Origin: Sinorhizobium glycinis | GTDB taxonomy: Bacteria; Pseudomonadota; Alphaproteobacteria; Rhizobiales; Rhizobiaceae | Direction: 5' to 3' | DNA length: 64,000 bases | NCBI RefSeq assembly: GCF_001651865.1 | Contig: NZ_LPUX01000064.1 | Span: 186,001 to 250,000, forward strand | Shown here: positions 33,689 through 42,885 of the stretch, in pieces | Position numbering within the stretch: position 1 is the first letter of the stretch | Layout: each line of letters opens with the position of its first letter | The notes under the pieces: generated by a model | What the model saw: only the letters and a program-made list of their open reading frames with translations | What the model was told of the DNA's origin: nothing | Databases searched by the model: none | Position numbers and translations under genes: made by a program

Positions 33689-35205
33689 CCGACCCAGCGC
33701 CGCAGCAGGGCGCGTGTGCGGTGGAACGGCCTCAGCGGACTGTTCGGATCGACGATGTCGGTGCCCCAGACAAGGGCGGTCGCGCCGTGACTTTCGATCC
33801 CGTTGAAGGGCCGCAGACCCCGCTGGCGCGTGTCCAACCGGTCGACGACGGCGACGAGGGAGCCTGTTTCCTGCAGCATCCTCTCGACCTCGCCCGGCTC
33901 GACGTCGAGATGCTCCGCCAGGAGCGCGTTGCGAATGCCCGCGATTGCGGCACTTTGCTCCGCGCTCGCGGCCTCCACGGCGACGTCGCACTCCGTATCG
34001 AACCCTTCCGAGCGGTGGTTGAAGTTCGACGAGCCGACACGAAGGAACCGCTCGTCGACAAGGACCACCTTGGAATGGATCGTCACCTCCTGCTCGGAAC
34101 CGTCCGCTGCCGGGACCACAGGATAGGCGACGAGCAGCCTGCCATAGCGGTCCGTCTGCTTCAGCTGGCGGATGAGGCGGTCGCGATTGCCCCCCATCAC
34201 GATTTTTTCGAGAAACCCATGCGAACTGCGGGTGGTGATCACCACGATCTCCGGCCCGTCGGGCTCCTGCAGCCGCTCGCACAGAAGCCTGCCGATCCGA
34301 TGCGAGGCAAAATACTGGTTCTCGATATAGATGTGGCGCCGGGCGCTCCGCAATGCGTCGAGCGTCAGCCGCAGCGCCTCCTGTCGCCCCCGTCTCTTGC
34401 CGAATCCCGGCTCGGTGCGGGCGATGGCGACCCGGCAATCCGTCAGGATCGGTTCTATGTCGGACGGCCATGCGACCGCCGTTGAACTTGGAGCGCCGAT
34501 CGCTTCTCCGACCGAGGACTTCCAGCGGGAGCGGCAGAGATCTCCGATCGCTCGGCTCACCTCCCCCTCCAGCACCACCTGGATGTCATGCACCGGATCA
34601 TAGGGATTTCCGTCCGGATCGCGGCGCAGGTCATTCTCGGCCAGATGATCCGGCGTGTCCCAGCGCCGCGCGGTCAGATCCATGCCGCCGACGAAGGCGA
34701 TGCGGTCGTCGATCGACACGAGCTTCTGGTGATGAGAACCGCGTAGCGCACGATGGCTCGCGAAGCGAAGCTCGACCTGCGGATGCGAAGCCCATTCCTG
34801 CCTGCGAAACAGCCGCAACGACTTTCCCGAATAGATCGGCCCCATCGCCCAGACCAGAATGCGGATCCTGAGCTTCGGTTTTTGAGCCGCCAGCCGCTCC
34901 AGCTTCGTGCCGAGCGCCTCTGCGTCCGGATCGTCCGGACGCAGCTTGATGCGCGGGTCGAAATCCCAGCCGGTAATCCAGACCTGCTCTTCCGCCTGCT
35001 CGAGCATCCGATCGAGACAAGCATAGTAAGCGGCCCCGTCCACGAGGAAGGACACGCGCTCGGCAGGCGCGCTGCGCCAGATATTCTCGGCTTCCTTGAT
35101 GATCGGTCGACGTGCCCTGCGCCATCGGCTGGGCGGTCTGCCGGAGAAAACGGTCTTCCAGGCCAAGCTTCTTTTCCCGTGAGTGGCGACTGCAAAAAAA
35201 TCCAT
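33586..35205 (-). CDS. Phospholipase D superfamily protein, ClsB-like cardiolipin synthase
   Basis: The protein is 539 residues from ATG 35205; a GTG at 35229 is also in frame, and neither has a strong Shine-Dalgarno. Two HKD motifs are intact: HHQKLVSIDDRIAFVGGMD near residue 165 and IHSKVVLVDERFLRVGSSN near 395. The gap between them and the C-terminal hydrophobic helix (VGQVFALLAMLLAL) fit bacterial PLD/cardiolipin synthases. The reaction would join or hydrolyse phosphatidyl groups. It completes the ClsB/YbhP/YbhN trio. The 3' end overlaps the convergent YbhN-like gene by 103 bp. Confidence 0.85.
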   Translation of the reverse strand: MDFFAVATHGKRSLAWKTVFSGRPPSRWRRARRPIIKEAENIWRSAPAERVSFLVDGAAYYACLDRMLEQAEEQVWITGWDFDPRIKLRPDDPDAEALGTKLERLAAQKPKLRIRILVWAMGPIYSGKSLRLFRRQEWASHPQVELRFASHRALRGSHHQKLVSIDDRIAFVGGMDLTARRWDTPDHLAENDLRRDPDGNPYDPVHDIQVVLEGEVSRAIGDLCRSRWKSSVGEAIGAPSSTAVAWPSDIEPILTDCRVAIARTEPGFGKRRGRQEALRLTLDALRSARRHIYIENQYFASHRIGRLLCERLQEPDGPEIVVITTRSSHGFLEKIVMGGNRDRLIRQLKQTDRYGRLLVAYPVVPAADGSEQEVTIHSKVVLVDERFLRVGSSNFNHRSEGFDTECDVAVEAASAEQSAAIAGIRNALLAEHLDVEPGEVERMLQETGSLVAVVDRLDTRQRGLRPFNGIESHGATALVWGTDIVDPNSPLRPFHRTRALLRRWVGQVFALLAMLLALSHRRNSAIDSEIKPSGSGRKK

Positions 35206-35274
35206 TTCAACCGAGATTGTTCCCGTCACGCCGCGCGGAACAAAGCTCGATCGAACGGTGTTGTGCCTGAACAG

Positions 35275-37905
35275 ATGTCAAACCGACCTGCCATGCCTCT
35301 GCCCAAAGCGACCTACAGACTGCAATTTCGTAACGGGATGGACTTCGAAAAGGCCGTCGGGTTGATCCCGCATCTCGTCGGCCTCGGCATCTCTCATCTT
35401 TATGCCTCGCCGATCTTTTCCGCAGTCAGCGGCTCGACGCATGGCTACGACATCGTCGACTTCGACGAGATCGATCCCGTTTTGGGCGGCAGCGACGGAT
35501 TTCGGCGGCTGGTCGGCGAACTGAAAGCCCATGGCCTCGGGATCATCCTGGACATCGTGCCGAACCACATGGCCGCGCATCTCGAGAACCGATGGTGGCA
35601 CAGCGTCATCGAATGGGGCCGGTCCAGCGAATTCGCCGGCCATTTCGACATCGACTGGCGGGAACCGCTCACCCTGCCATTCCTCGGCCGATGCTTCAAG
35701 GAGGAGCTTTCGGCCGGGAGGATACGGCTGACACTCGACCGCAACCGGAACTGCCTGGCCTTCGCCTACCATGACGCGCCCTATCCTCTCAATCCGGCTA
35801 CCTATCCGGCAGCCCTGGAAGGTTGCAGCCCAGCTCTCGACAGGCTTGTCGCCGCCGCCGGCATGGCGGAAGCGAGCAAGGCCGCAGATTTCCATACCGA
35901 GGTAGCCTCTCTGGTGGAAACGCCCTCTGTCGCTGCCGCGCTCGCCGAACATCTTTGGGGCGTTTCCGCCGACAAGCCGCTTTTGCAGCGGCTGCACCAG
36001 ATGCAATCCTGGCGGCTGACAAGCTGGAAGACCGCCCGGGACCATCTCAGCTACCGGAGGTTCTTCGAGATAGCCGGCCTTGTCGGCCTGCGCGTCGAAG
36101 ATCCGGCCGTCTTCGAGGCCACCCATCGATGCGCCCTTGGCCTCGTCGAGGCAGGTCTCGTCGACGGGCTCCGGGTGGATCACATCGACGGGCTTGCCGA
36201 TCCCGAGCATTATCTTCGTCGGCTGCGCCAGCGGGTGGGCGAGCACACCTGCGTCGTCGTCGAGAAAATACTGGAGGCCAGCGAGCCGCTGCCGGAAGAA
36301 TGGCCGGTCGACGGCACCACAGGCTACGAGTTCATCTCGGCACTCGCCGATCTGCTCTCCGACGAGACCTCCGAGCTCTGGAGCAACGGCCACCAAATCG
36401 CGACGGCAACGGCCGTCACCGAATGCAAGCTGCAGGTGCTGAGCCACAATTTCAATGCGGAAATCAAAAGGCTCGCCGGACTTGCGGCGCGCCTGCGCGA
36501 CGATGACGGTCTATCGCCTGACAATGAACGGATGGCCGAGGCCGTCCGTCAGTTGATGGCGGCGATGCCGGTTTACAGGACCTATCTCAGCGATCGCGGA
36601 ACAGCCGAGCGCGATCGGCGGATGCTCGGCGAGATCGAGTCCAAGGCGCGCTCTGCCGCACCGGAGGCCGGTGCCGAGATCGCAATGATCGTTGCTCGCC
36701 TGAAGGCGAATGACGCTGCAACGGATCGGCAGCTGGCCGAGTTCCGGACACGCTTTCAACAATTGAGTGGCGCCGTCATGGCCAAGGCGGTCGAGGATAC
36801 CTTCTTTTATCGCCGAGGCGAGTATCTCGCCGCGAATGAGGTGGGTGCTGCGCCCGCGTGGGTACCGGGTGGCGTCGACCGCTTTCATGAAAGGATGCGG
36901 GAGCGCGGAAGCAGAAGCCGTGCCGGCCTGTCGGCGACCTCGACCCACGATACGAAGAGGGGCGAGGACGCCCGCGCCCGGCTCCATGTGATCAGCGAAG
37001 CACCAGAGCTCTGGGCCGCCGGAGTGACCCGCTGGCGCGACATGAATCGGGTTCGCCGTCAGCCTGGGGCCGACGTACCGGAAGCATCCGTCGAGCAGTT
37101 CCTTTATCAGAGCCTGCTCGGCACCTGGCCGATCGAGCCGCTCAGCAACGAGACGTATCTCTCCTTCCTGCGAGAGCGCATGTCAGACTTTGCCGTGAAG
37201 GCTCTCCGCGAGGCCAAGCTGAGGACAAGCTGGGACTCTCCGGACGAGCGATACGAGGCGGCGATCACCGGATTTCTGCGCGACATCCTCGATTGGCGGA
37301 ACCGATCGTTTCTTGACGACTTCGAGAAGACGGCCGCGCCCTTCATCCGGGCCGGCCTCATCAACAGCCTCTCGCAAACTCTGGTGAAACTCACCGCGCC
37401 GGGCATTCCGGACATCTATCAAGGCAGCGAGCGCCTCGACCTCTCCCTGGTCGATCCCGACAACCGCCGCGCTCTTTCAACGCGACCATCACCGTCCGAA
37501 CCGCCGCAGCAGCCGACGATCGGCGACTTCGAAGACTGCAAGCAAGCGCTGATCGGGCTTTGCCTCAGCTATCGCCGAGAAAGGGGCGCCGAGCTCCTGG
37601 AGCGGGGCGAATACCTCCCGCTCAGCGTGCAAGGCCCCGCTTCCCGCCACGCGGCTGCATTCGTGCGCCGCAGGGAGGATGAGCTTTGTGTCGCCGTGGT
37701 CCCGCGGCTTGTGTTCCGCCATCTCGGAGACGGGCTGTCCGTTCATTCCGACCTTTGGCAGGACACCTATCTCCTCTGGCCCGAAGCCTGTGGAGCCAAG
37801 CGGTTGAAGAATCTCGCAACCGGCGAAACTGTCGACCCTCGGCCCAGCGTCCCAATGCGAGAAGTTTTCGGCAGCTTCCCCGTCGCGCTCTTCGCTCCGG
37901 AATGA
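35275..37905 (+). CDS. treY: Malto-oligosyltrehalose synthase
   Basis: The protein is 876 residues from ATG 35275; ATG 35293 is possible, and both lack a good Shine-Dalgarno. It is a GH13 enzyme that isomerises the reducing-end alpha-1,4 link of maltodextrins to alpha,alpha-1,1. TYRLQFRNGMDF at the N terminus and DIVPNHMA near 95 are typical of TreY. The catalytic trio is visible: Asp302 in RVDHIDG, Glu330 in VVVEKI and Asp559 in STHDTKRGED. TreZ, which releases trehalose from its product, is not adjacent or elsewhere in the window. The gene diverges from the PLD gene across 69 bp. Confidence 0.92.
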   Translation: MSNRPAMPLPKATYRLQFRNGMDFEKAVGLIPHLVGLGISHLYASPIFSAVSGSTHGYDIVDFDEIDPVLGGSDGFRRLVGELKAHGLGIILDIVPNHMAAHLENRWWHSVIEWGRSSEFAGHFDIDWREPLTLPFLGRCFKEELSAGRIRLTLDRNRNCLAFAYHDAPYPLNPATYPAALEGCSPALDRLVAAAGMAEASKAADFHTEVASLVETPSVAAALAEHLWGVSADKPLLQRLHQMQSWRLTSWKTARDHLSYRRFFEIAGLVGLRVEDPAVFEATHRCALGLVEAGLVDGLRVDHIDGLADPEHYLRRLRQRVGEHTCVVVEKILEASEPLPEEWPVDGTTGYEFISALADLLSDETSELWSNGHQIATATAVTECKLQVLSHNFNAEIKRLAGLAARLRDDDGLSPDNERMAEAVRQLMAAMPVYRTYLSDRGTAERDRRMLGEIESKARSAAPEAGAEIAMIVARLKANDAATDRQLAEFRTRFQQLSGAVMAKAVEDTFFYRRGEYLAANEVGAAPAWVPGGVDRFHERMRERGSRSRAGLSATSTHDTKRGEDARARLHVISEAPELWAAGVTRWRDMNRVRRQPGADVPEASVEQFLYQSLLGTWPIEPLSNETYLSFLRERMSDFAVKALREAKLRTSWDSPDERYEAAITGFLRDILDWRNRSFLDDFEKTAAPFIRAGLINSLSQTLVKLTAPGIPDIYQGSERLDLSLVDPDNRRALSTRPSPSEPPQQPTIGDFEDCKQALIGLCLSYRRERGAELLERGEYLPLSVQGPASRHAAAFVRRREDELCVAVVPRLVFRHLGDGLSVHSDLWQDTYLLWPEACGAKRLKNLATGETVDPRPSVPMREVFGSFPVALFAPE

Positions 37906-37918
37906 TCTCGGCCGACCC

Positions 37919-38758
37919 TCAGCGGACCCGCCGGAACCAGTCCTGCTTCTGCAGGGCCCTGATCCGGTCCAGATCGAAGTCCGCGAGTACGAGCTCCGCC
38001 TGCGGTCCGCCCATGGAAAGGATCCTGCCCAGAGCATCGACGGCAAAGGACCGCCCGTCATCCTTCGGTGCCGGATAGTTCGCCACGGCCACGCCGAGGA
38101 CGGATTGGAATGCCAGTGTCCGCGCGCCTGCGACGCGCACGTCCCCGATCATTGGATCGTCAACCAGCGGGCAGCTGTTGGGAACGAGAATGATCTCGGC
38201 GCCGTCCCGCACGAGATCGGACGCAGGACCCGGAAATTCCCGGTCCATGCAGATCAGTATGCCGACCGCAACCTCTCCGGCGTCCGTTCCGAGCCGGGCC
38301 ACGCTTGAGTTGTCGCCGGCGGCGCAAGCCTCTTCCGGGACGTCGAAGAAACAGATGTGGCGCTTGCGCTGGTGGAGGACGACGTCGCCGTTGCGGTCGA
38401 TCAGGATCGCGGCGTTGAACGGCCTGGGGTAGCCGCGCTCGAGGAAGGTCGCGACGATCGCCAGCCCGTCCCTGCGTGCCGCCTCTCGAAAGCGTACCAC
38501 AAAGGGGCCCTCGATCGGCACCGCCGCCTCGATCCAGGTCTGTCGGGCGGTTTCGTCTTCAGGGTCGAAGCGGCTGTATCCGTTCGAGAACATTTCCGGA
38601 AAGACGATGATGTCGGCGCCCCTTGCGGCTGCCGACGCCGAGATCGCGTCGACATCCGCATCATGCATCACCTGCGCCATCGCGACGCGAAGAGACCTGC
38701 CTGCCAACGGAATGCTCCACAACCTTTGCGACCAACAGGCATCTAAACTAGGAACCAT
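37919..38758 (-). CDS. Carbon-nitrogen hydrolase (nitrilase superfamily)
   Basis: The protein is 279 residues from ATG 38758. The start is uncertain; the conserved fold begins at LRVAMAQ, about 25 residues in. The Glu-Lys-Cys triad is complete: FPEMFSNG (Glu), HQRKRHICFF (Lys) and GILICMDREFP (Cys). Family members hydrolyse amides, N-carbamoyl compounds or nitriles. The lack of a transporter or amino-acid pathway next to it leaves the substrate open. It is convergent with treY, 13 bp between stops. Confidence 0.8.
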   Translation of the reverse strand: MVPSLDACWSQRLWSIPLAGRSLRVAMAQVMHDADVDAISASAAARGADIIVFPEMFSNGYSRFDPEDETARQTWIEAAVPIEGPFVVRFREAARRDGLAIVATFLERGYPRPFNAAILIDRNGDVVLHQRKRHICFFDVPEEACAAGDNSSVARLGTDAGEVAVGILICMDREFPGPASDLVRDGAEIILVPNSCPLVDDPMIGDVRVAGARTLAFQSVLGVAVANYPAPKDDGRSFAVDALGRILSMGGPQAELVLADFDLDRIRALQKQDWFRRVR

Positions 38759-38881
38759 CAGGACTGAATCAACGGCCCCGCTGGCAATCGCCACCTTAAA
38801 GGTAGCGGCGATTGGACCGCCGGTGCTTTCCGCATGGTCCGGCGCGGCGCGCACCATCCAGGTCTGGGGTGATCCCCAAAC

Positions 38882-38906
38882 GAAAACACCCGGCATTGCT
38901 GCCGGG
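38882..38906 (-). terminator. Rho-independent terminator at the end of the erythritol operon
   Basis: On the minus strand CCCGGC (38906-38901) pairs with GCCGGG (38894-38889), followed by TGTTTTCG. It lies 54 bp beyond the rpiB stop, the right place to end the long leftward transcript. Confidence 0.7.
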
Positions 38907-38959
38907 CGTCAACGCCGCACTGCACGAGGGAGGATCACGCGCGATGCGGAAATGGAGCT

Positions 38960-39397
38960 TTATTTGCCGGCGTCCAGGCGATCGATCGCCTGGACGTTAC
39001 CGGCCGACGGGCCCTGTGGATCGAACTCGGAGGCGAGCCAGGTATCGACGATCGATTTCGCCAGTTCCGGACCGATGACCCGCGCGCCCATCGTGATGAT
39101 CTGGGCGTTGTTGGACTTCGCCGCCCGCTCGGCCGAATAGGTGTCGTGGGTAAGTGCCGCCCGGATGCCAGGAACTTTGTTGGCGGAGATGCAGACGCCG
39201 ATGCCGGTGCCGCAGATCAGGATGCCACGGTCGTTCTCCCCGGCGGTGATCGTCCTTGCGAGGTTTTCCGACAGGTCGGCGTAGAAGCCGGCCTGGCTCA
39301 GATCCTTGACTTCGACGTCGCTCCGGCCGGCAAGATGCGCGGCAATGACCTCGAGCAACGGCTTGCCTGCACTATCGGCTCCGATGGCGATTTTCAT
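38960..39397 (-). CDS. rpiB: RpiB-type sugar-phosphate isomerase (D-erythrulose 4-phosphate isomerase, EryI)
   Basis: The protein is 145 residues from ATG 39397, with AAGGAAACG upstream; an earlier ATG at 39415 lacks a Shine-Dalgarno. The catalytic-Cys loop [17 protein letters not shown] near residue 65 and the [20 protein letters not shown] stretch near 93 identify the RpiB family. In Brucella the erythritol-operon RpiB (EryI) converts D-erythrulose 4-phosphate to D-erythrose 4-phosphate, the last step into the pentose phosphate pathway. It is the last gene of the operon, 40 bp after tpiA. Confidence 0.92.
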   Translation of the reverse strand: MKIAIGADSAGKPLLEVIAAHLAGRSDVEVKDLSQAGFYADLSENLARTITAGENDRGILICGTGIGVCISANKVPGIRAALTHDTYSAERAAKSNNAQIITMGARVIGPELAKSIVDTWLASEFDPQGPSAGNVQAIDRLDAGK

Positions 39398-39437
39398 GGG
39401 CGTTTCCTTCCGCACTTGTTTACAAACCCCTGGCCGG

Positions 39438-40205
39438 TCAAACCGCGCCGGCGACCCGCTTCAGAATGTCGAGGTAGCCGCCGACCTCCCAGGCGGAACG
39501 ACCGATGAAGAGGCCGTCGATATGCGGCTGGGCGATCAGTTCCTCGCAATTTTGGGGATTGACGCTGCCGCCGTAGAGCACCGGCACGGCGACGCCGAGC
39601 GCCGCCTCGGCCACCTCGCCAATCCGCCTGTGACGGGCGTCGGCGTAATCGGCGGTCGCGGGGACGCCATTGACGCCGATCGCCCAGACGGGCTCGTAGG
39701 CAAGCAGGATCGGCGCCCGCTTGGCATCGCCGTCGAGGAGCGCGAACGCACCTTCCACCTGGCGCTTCAACACCGCATCCGCCTCGCCCGCTTCGCGTTC
39801 GACGCGCGTTTCGCCGATGCAGATCAGCGGAACGAGACCGTGCCTGACGGCCGCCGCCGTCTTGAGCCCGACGGTGCGATCGGTCTCGCCGAAATGCTCG
39901 CGGCGTTCGCTGTGACCGAGCTCGACGAGATCGAGCCCGCAATCCTTCAGCATCAAGGGAGAAACCTCGCCGGTCCAGGCACCGCCACCCTCCCAATGCA
40001 TGTTCTGCGCGCCGACCTTGACGCTCGTCTCCTTCAGCCTCTCCTTCACCTCGCGGACCGCCGTGAACGGCGGAACGACGAAACGCTGGATGCGAGGGTC
40101 GCGCTCCGCATCGGCGGCCGCCAGGCCCTCGGCGAAGGCCATGGCCTCGGAGAGCGTCTTGTTCATTTTCCAGCTGGTGCCGATCCAGAGCCGCGACTTG
40201 CTCAT
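39438..40205 (-). CDS. tpiA: Triose-phosphate isomerase paralogue of the erythritol pathway (TpiA2/EryH)
   Basis: This 255-residue protein has the TIM active-site residues intact: SWKMNK (Lys near 13), LGHSERR (His near 97) and AYEPVWAIG (Glu near 170). In Brucella the paralogue in this position (EryH) interconverts D-3-tetrulose 4-phosphate and D-erythrulose 4-phosphate. The start overlaps the DeoR stop (ATGA), so translation is coupled. A second, glycolytic tpiA is expected elsewhere in the genome. Assignment to the tetrulose reaction rests on context. Confidence 0.9.
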   Translation of the reverse strand: MSKSRLWIGTSWKMNKTLSEAMAFAEGLAAADAERDPRIQRFVVPPFTAVREVKERLKETSVKVGAQNMHWEGGGAWTGEVSPLMLKDCGLDLVELGHSERREHFGETDRTVGLKTAAAVRHGLVPLICIGETRVEREAGEADAVLKRQVEGAFALLDGDAKRAPILLAYEPVWAIGVNGVPATADYADARHRRIGEVAEAALGVAVPVLYGGSVNPQNCEELIAQPHIDGLFIGRSAWEVGGYLDILKRVAGAV

Positions 40206-40987
40206 GCCTTCTCCGCCATCTTCCGATCGTCGATCGTGATCAGCTTGACGCCGGCATCGGCGAGCGCCGCCGAGTGGTCCTTCGAAACCTCGCTGCCGGT
40301 CAGCACCGCATCGAAGACCTCGAGCCCGGTCAGGAAATGCAGGGCCGAGCGCCCGAATTTGCCGTGGTCGACGAGCAGGTATTTGCGCGTCGCCGACTTC
40401 ACCATCTGGCGCTTGGTCTGCACGACTTCCTGGTCCTGATGGAAGGCGGTTGCGCCTTCGATCGCGGAGCTCGACAGGAAGGCGACGTCGGCCCTGAGCG
40501 AGCGCAGCGCCTCCTCGGTGACGATGCCGAAGAAGCCGTTGAATTTCTTGCTGTACTGGCCGCCGAGCGCGATCAGGTTGATGCCCGGCGCGCCCGACAG
40601 TTCGGTAATCACGCCGAGATTGTTGGTGATCACGGTGAGCGGGCGGATTTCCTTGAGGCAGGCCGCGATCGCGCCGGCGGTGGAACTGTCGTCGATGATG
40701 ATGCTCTGGCCGGGTTCGATCAGCGTCGCGGCATGCTCGGCTATCCGCCGTTTCTCGGCCGTGGCGATCTTCTCGCGGTAGCGGAAATCGCTCTCGAACT
40801 GCGGGCTCGACTGGATCGACGCGCCGCCATGCACCTTGCGCAACAGGCCGGCTTGTTCGAGGTCGTCGAGATCGCGATGCACCGTCATCTTGCTGACGCC
40901 GAAGCGGATGGAGAGGTCCTCGACGGAGGCCGTTCCCGCCTCCATCAACACGTCCATGATCGCCTGTCGCCTGTCTTCCGGTTTCAC
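40202..40987 (-). CDS. DeoR-family transcriptional regulator of the erythritol locus
   Basis: The protein is 261 residues from GTG 40987. The N-terminal helix-turn-helix is clear (ASVEDLSIRFGVSKMTVHRDLDDLEQAGLLRKVHGGA). A sugar-phosphate-sensing DeoRC domain follows, with IDDSSTAGAIA near residue 98, TNNLGV near 120, GG near 137 and the conserved DHGKFGRSA near 213. Such repressors sense a phosphorylated intermediate. Three direct repeats of TGTGATxTT lie just upstream (41046-41098), consistent with autoregulation and control of tpiA-rpiB. It is a second regulator in addition to EryD. Confidence 0.9.
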   Translation of the reverse strand: MKPEDRRQAIMDVLMEAGTASVEDLSIRFGVSKMTVHRDLDDLEQAGLLRKVHGGASIQSSPQFESDFRYREKIATAEKRRIAEHAATLIEPGQSIIIDDSSTAGAIAACLKEIRPLTVITNNLGVITELSGAPGINLIALGGQYSKKFNGFFGIVTEEALRSLRADVAFLSSSAIEGATAFHQDQEVVQTKRQMVKSATRKYLLVDHGKFGRSALHFLTGLEVFDAVLTGSEVSKDHSAALADAGVKLITIDDRKMAEKA

Positions 40988-41045
40988 TGAGATCGTCCCT
41001 TACGGCGGGTCTGCCTTCCGCTTACACACAGGAACATAACATGGG

Positions 41046-41098
41046 AATGTGATTATTCAACGTATAATGTGATATTTTGTTACGCAACGATGTGATAT
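41046..41098 (-). promoter_or_regulatory. Three direct repeats, candidate DeoR operator and internal promoter
   Basis: AATGTGATTA (41046-41055), AATGTGATAT (41066-41075) and GATGTGATAT (41089-41098) recur at 20- and 23-bp steps, about two helical turns, in a strikingly AT-rich stretch. Read leftward they give ATATCACAT, similar to direct-repeat sites of DeoR-family regulators. The last copy abuts the stop of eryC. The 111-bp gap here is one of the largest in the operon and probably contains a secondary promoter for deoR-tpiA-rpiB. Confidence 0.6.
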
Positions 41099-42025
41099 TC
41101 AGCGGCGATTGAACCCCGTATCGATGTGAGGCTCCCAGAATTCGACCGACTCGCGGATCATCTCGACCACCCGGTGATCGGCTGGCTCTCGCTCGCGGAA
41201 GGAGAGTTCGAGGCAGATCTCGTTGTCCGTGCCGCCGCCCTTTGTGACGGCATCGAGCAGGCGCTCCGGCGTGATGCGGCCGTCCCTGTTGTAGCGGGCC
41301 GTAAAGGGCCAATGGCCGCCCTTGTTCATCGACGACTGCTTGATGTGGATGATCGGCGACTGCCGCGGAAAGGCCTCCGCCCAGGCATAGGGATCGACAT
41401 CGGCGGGATTGTCCGAGGTGACGTCGCCATGGTCGATATCGACCATCATCTTCATCGGGATCGGCAGCCCGGCCAGCTCGAAGCGACGGTCGAGCGCCCG
41501 ACATGCCTCGATCGTATGGCCGAATTCGCGGCCGACCGACATCGGCTCCCAGAACACGTAGGAGAGTCCCGCGGCCTTGCCGTGCTCTGCCACTTCGCGC
41601 CAGCAGTCGATGGCGATCGCCATCAGCTCCTCGCGCCGCGCCGGATCGTCGTAATCCTTCAGCGTGAAGATCGCGAACTGCGTGCCGATCGCGGAGGCGC
41701 CGAGTTCAGCCGAGATATCGGCAAAGGTCTTGAACCAATCCACATAGTAGCGCCGCACATCCGGGTCGGGATGGCCGAAATGGTTGAGGCGCCCATAAGG
41801 TCCGGTCATGCCGGAGGTAATCTTCACGCCGGTGCGGGCAAGGGCTGCCCGGAATTGCCGTGTCGCCTTGCTGATCGTTGCCGCCGGCCAGCCGGGATTG
41901 ACGAACTCGTGGGTGAGTTGCACGTAGCCGATGCGGATCCTCTCGGCGATCGTGTCGATCAGGTCGTCCGGCTCGGCAAAGCGGTTGACGAGGGGATTGG
42001 TATTGAGCGACAGCGTGAAGGCCAT
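41099..42025 (-). CDS. eryC: L-3-tetrulose 4-phosphate racemase/epimerase
   Basis: This 308-residue protein has a xylose-isomerase-like TIM barrel: LTHEFVNPGWPA near residue 37, MTGPYGRLNHFGHPDPDVRR near 73, YVFWEPMSVGREFGHT near 155 and MMVDIDHGD near 192. The His/Asp/Glu cluster would bind a divalent metal. The length equals Brucella EryC, which converts L-3-tetrulose 4-phosphate to its D form. The start is 14 bp beyond the HAD gene stop. Gene order and companions make the assignment firm. Confidence 0.9.
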   Translation of the reverse strand: MAFTLSLNTNPLVNRFAEPDDLIDTIAERIRIGYVQLTHEFVNPGWPAATISKATRQFRAALARTGVKITSGMTGPYGRLNHFGHPDPDVRRYYVDWFKTFADISAELGASAIGTQFAIFTLKDYDDPARREELMAIAIDCWREVAEHGKAAGLSYVFWEPMSVGREFGHTIEACRALDRRFELAGLPIPMKMMVDIDHGDVTSDNPADVDPYAWAEAFPRQSPIIHIKQSSMNKGGHWPFTARYNRDGRITPERLLDAVTKGGGTDNEICLELSFREREPADHRVVEMIRESVEFWEPHIDTGFNRR

Positions 42026-42039
42026 GGCCGGTTTCCTGG

Positions 42040-42885
42040 CTACCAGAGAAATTTCGGAAGGATGAAATCGGGCGTGGCGCCGTGAGCCGAAAAGAGCTCT
42101 CGGCGCTCCTCCTCCGACTGGCGTTCGAGAATGCCGGTGGTGACCAGCACCGAGCCGAGCCCGGCGTTTGCCGCGCCGGCAATGTCATGCTCGACGCTGT
42201 CGCCGATCGCACAGACCCGCGCCGGATCGGGCCGGCCGAGCAAATCGAGCGCGAAATCGTAGATGTCGGGGAAAGGTTTGCCGATCCAGCGCACCTTGCC
42301 GCCGAGCTCTTCGTAAAGCTCGGCAATGCGCCCGGCGCCGAAGGTATGACCGGTGCGCGTCAGCATCACCTTGTCCGGGTTGGTGCAGAGGCAAGGGACG
42401 CCGCGCCGCGCCGCCGGCCGAAGCAGGTCCTCGTAGTGGCCAAGCGGATGGAAGTCGCCTTCGCTACCCGCGAGGAGCACGACATCGGCCTCTTCGCCGC
42501 GCTCGGTCCTCGCGAAATCGAGGCCTGTGAGCGGTGACAGGTCTCCGTCGCGGCTGATCAGCAGGCATTTGCGCGTCCCGCTTCCCGCGGCCTCCCCTTC
42601 CCGCTTGAGAAGCCGCCAGGCAACTTCGCCCGAGGTCAGGAACCAGTCCCAGCTGCCCGGCTCGAAACCAAGGTCTGCGAGGCGGCGGTCGTTTTCTGCC
42701 GAGCGCTTGCCGGAATTCGAAAGAATGATGATCCGTTTGCCGGCCTCCTTCACGCGGACAAGCGTCTCGGCAGCACCCGGATAAGGCCCGCGCCCGTCTC
42801 TCAGGACCCCGAACTGGTCGACCAGGAAAGCATCATAGGCGTCGGCGATCGCCGACAGGCCGGGGATTGTCCGAACCGCGCTCAT
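42040..42885 (-). CDS. HAD superfamily phosphatase, class IIA (NagD-like, TIGR01459-type)
   Basis: This 281-residue protein has DQFGVLRDG near residue 23 as HAD motif I, with nucleophile Asp, IILSNSG near 53 as motif II, GKP near 202 with the Lys, and IGDSVEHDI near 226 as motif IV. The cap type is that of NagD-like sugar-phosphate phosphatases. The ATG overlaps the FGGY kinase stop (ATGA). A role in removing phosphate from dead-end sugar phosphates, or as a pathway step, is inferred. No symbol is safely assigned. Confidence 0.85.
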   Translation of the reverse strand: MSAVRTIPGLSAIADAYDAFLVDQFGVLRDGRGPYPGAAETLVRVKEAGKRIIILSNSGKRSAENDRRLADLGFEPGSWDWFLTSGEVAWRLLKREGEAAGSGTRKCLLISRDGDLSPLTGLDFARTERGEEADVVLLAGSEGDFHPLGHYEDLLRPAARRGVPCLCTNPDKVMLTRTGHTFGAGRIAELYEELGGKVRWIGKPFPDIYDFALDLLGRPDPARVCAIGDSVEHDIAGAANAGLGSVLVTTGILERQSEEERRELFSAHGATPDFILPKFLW

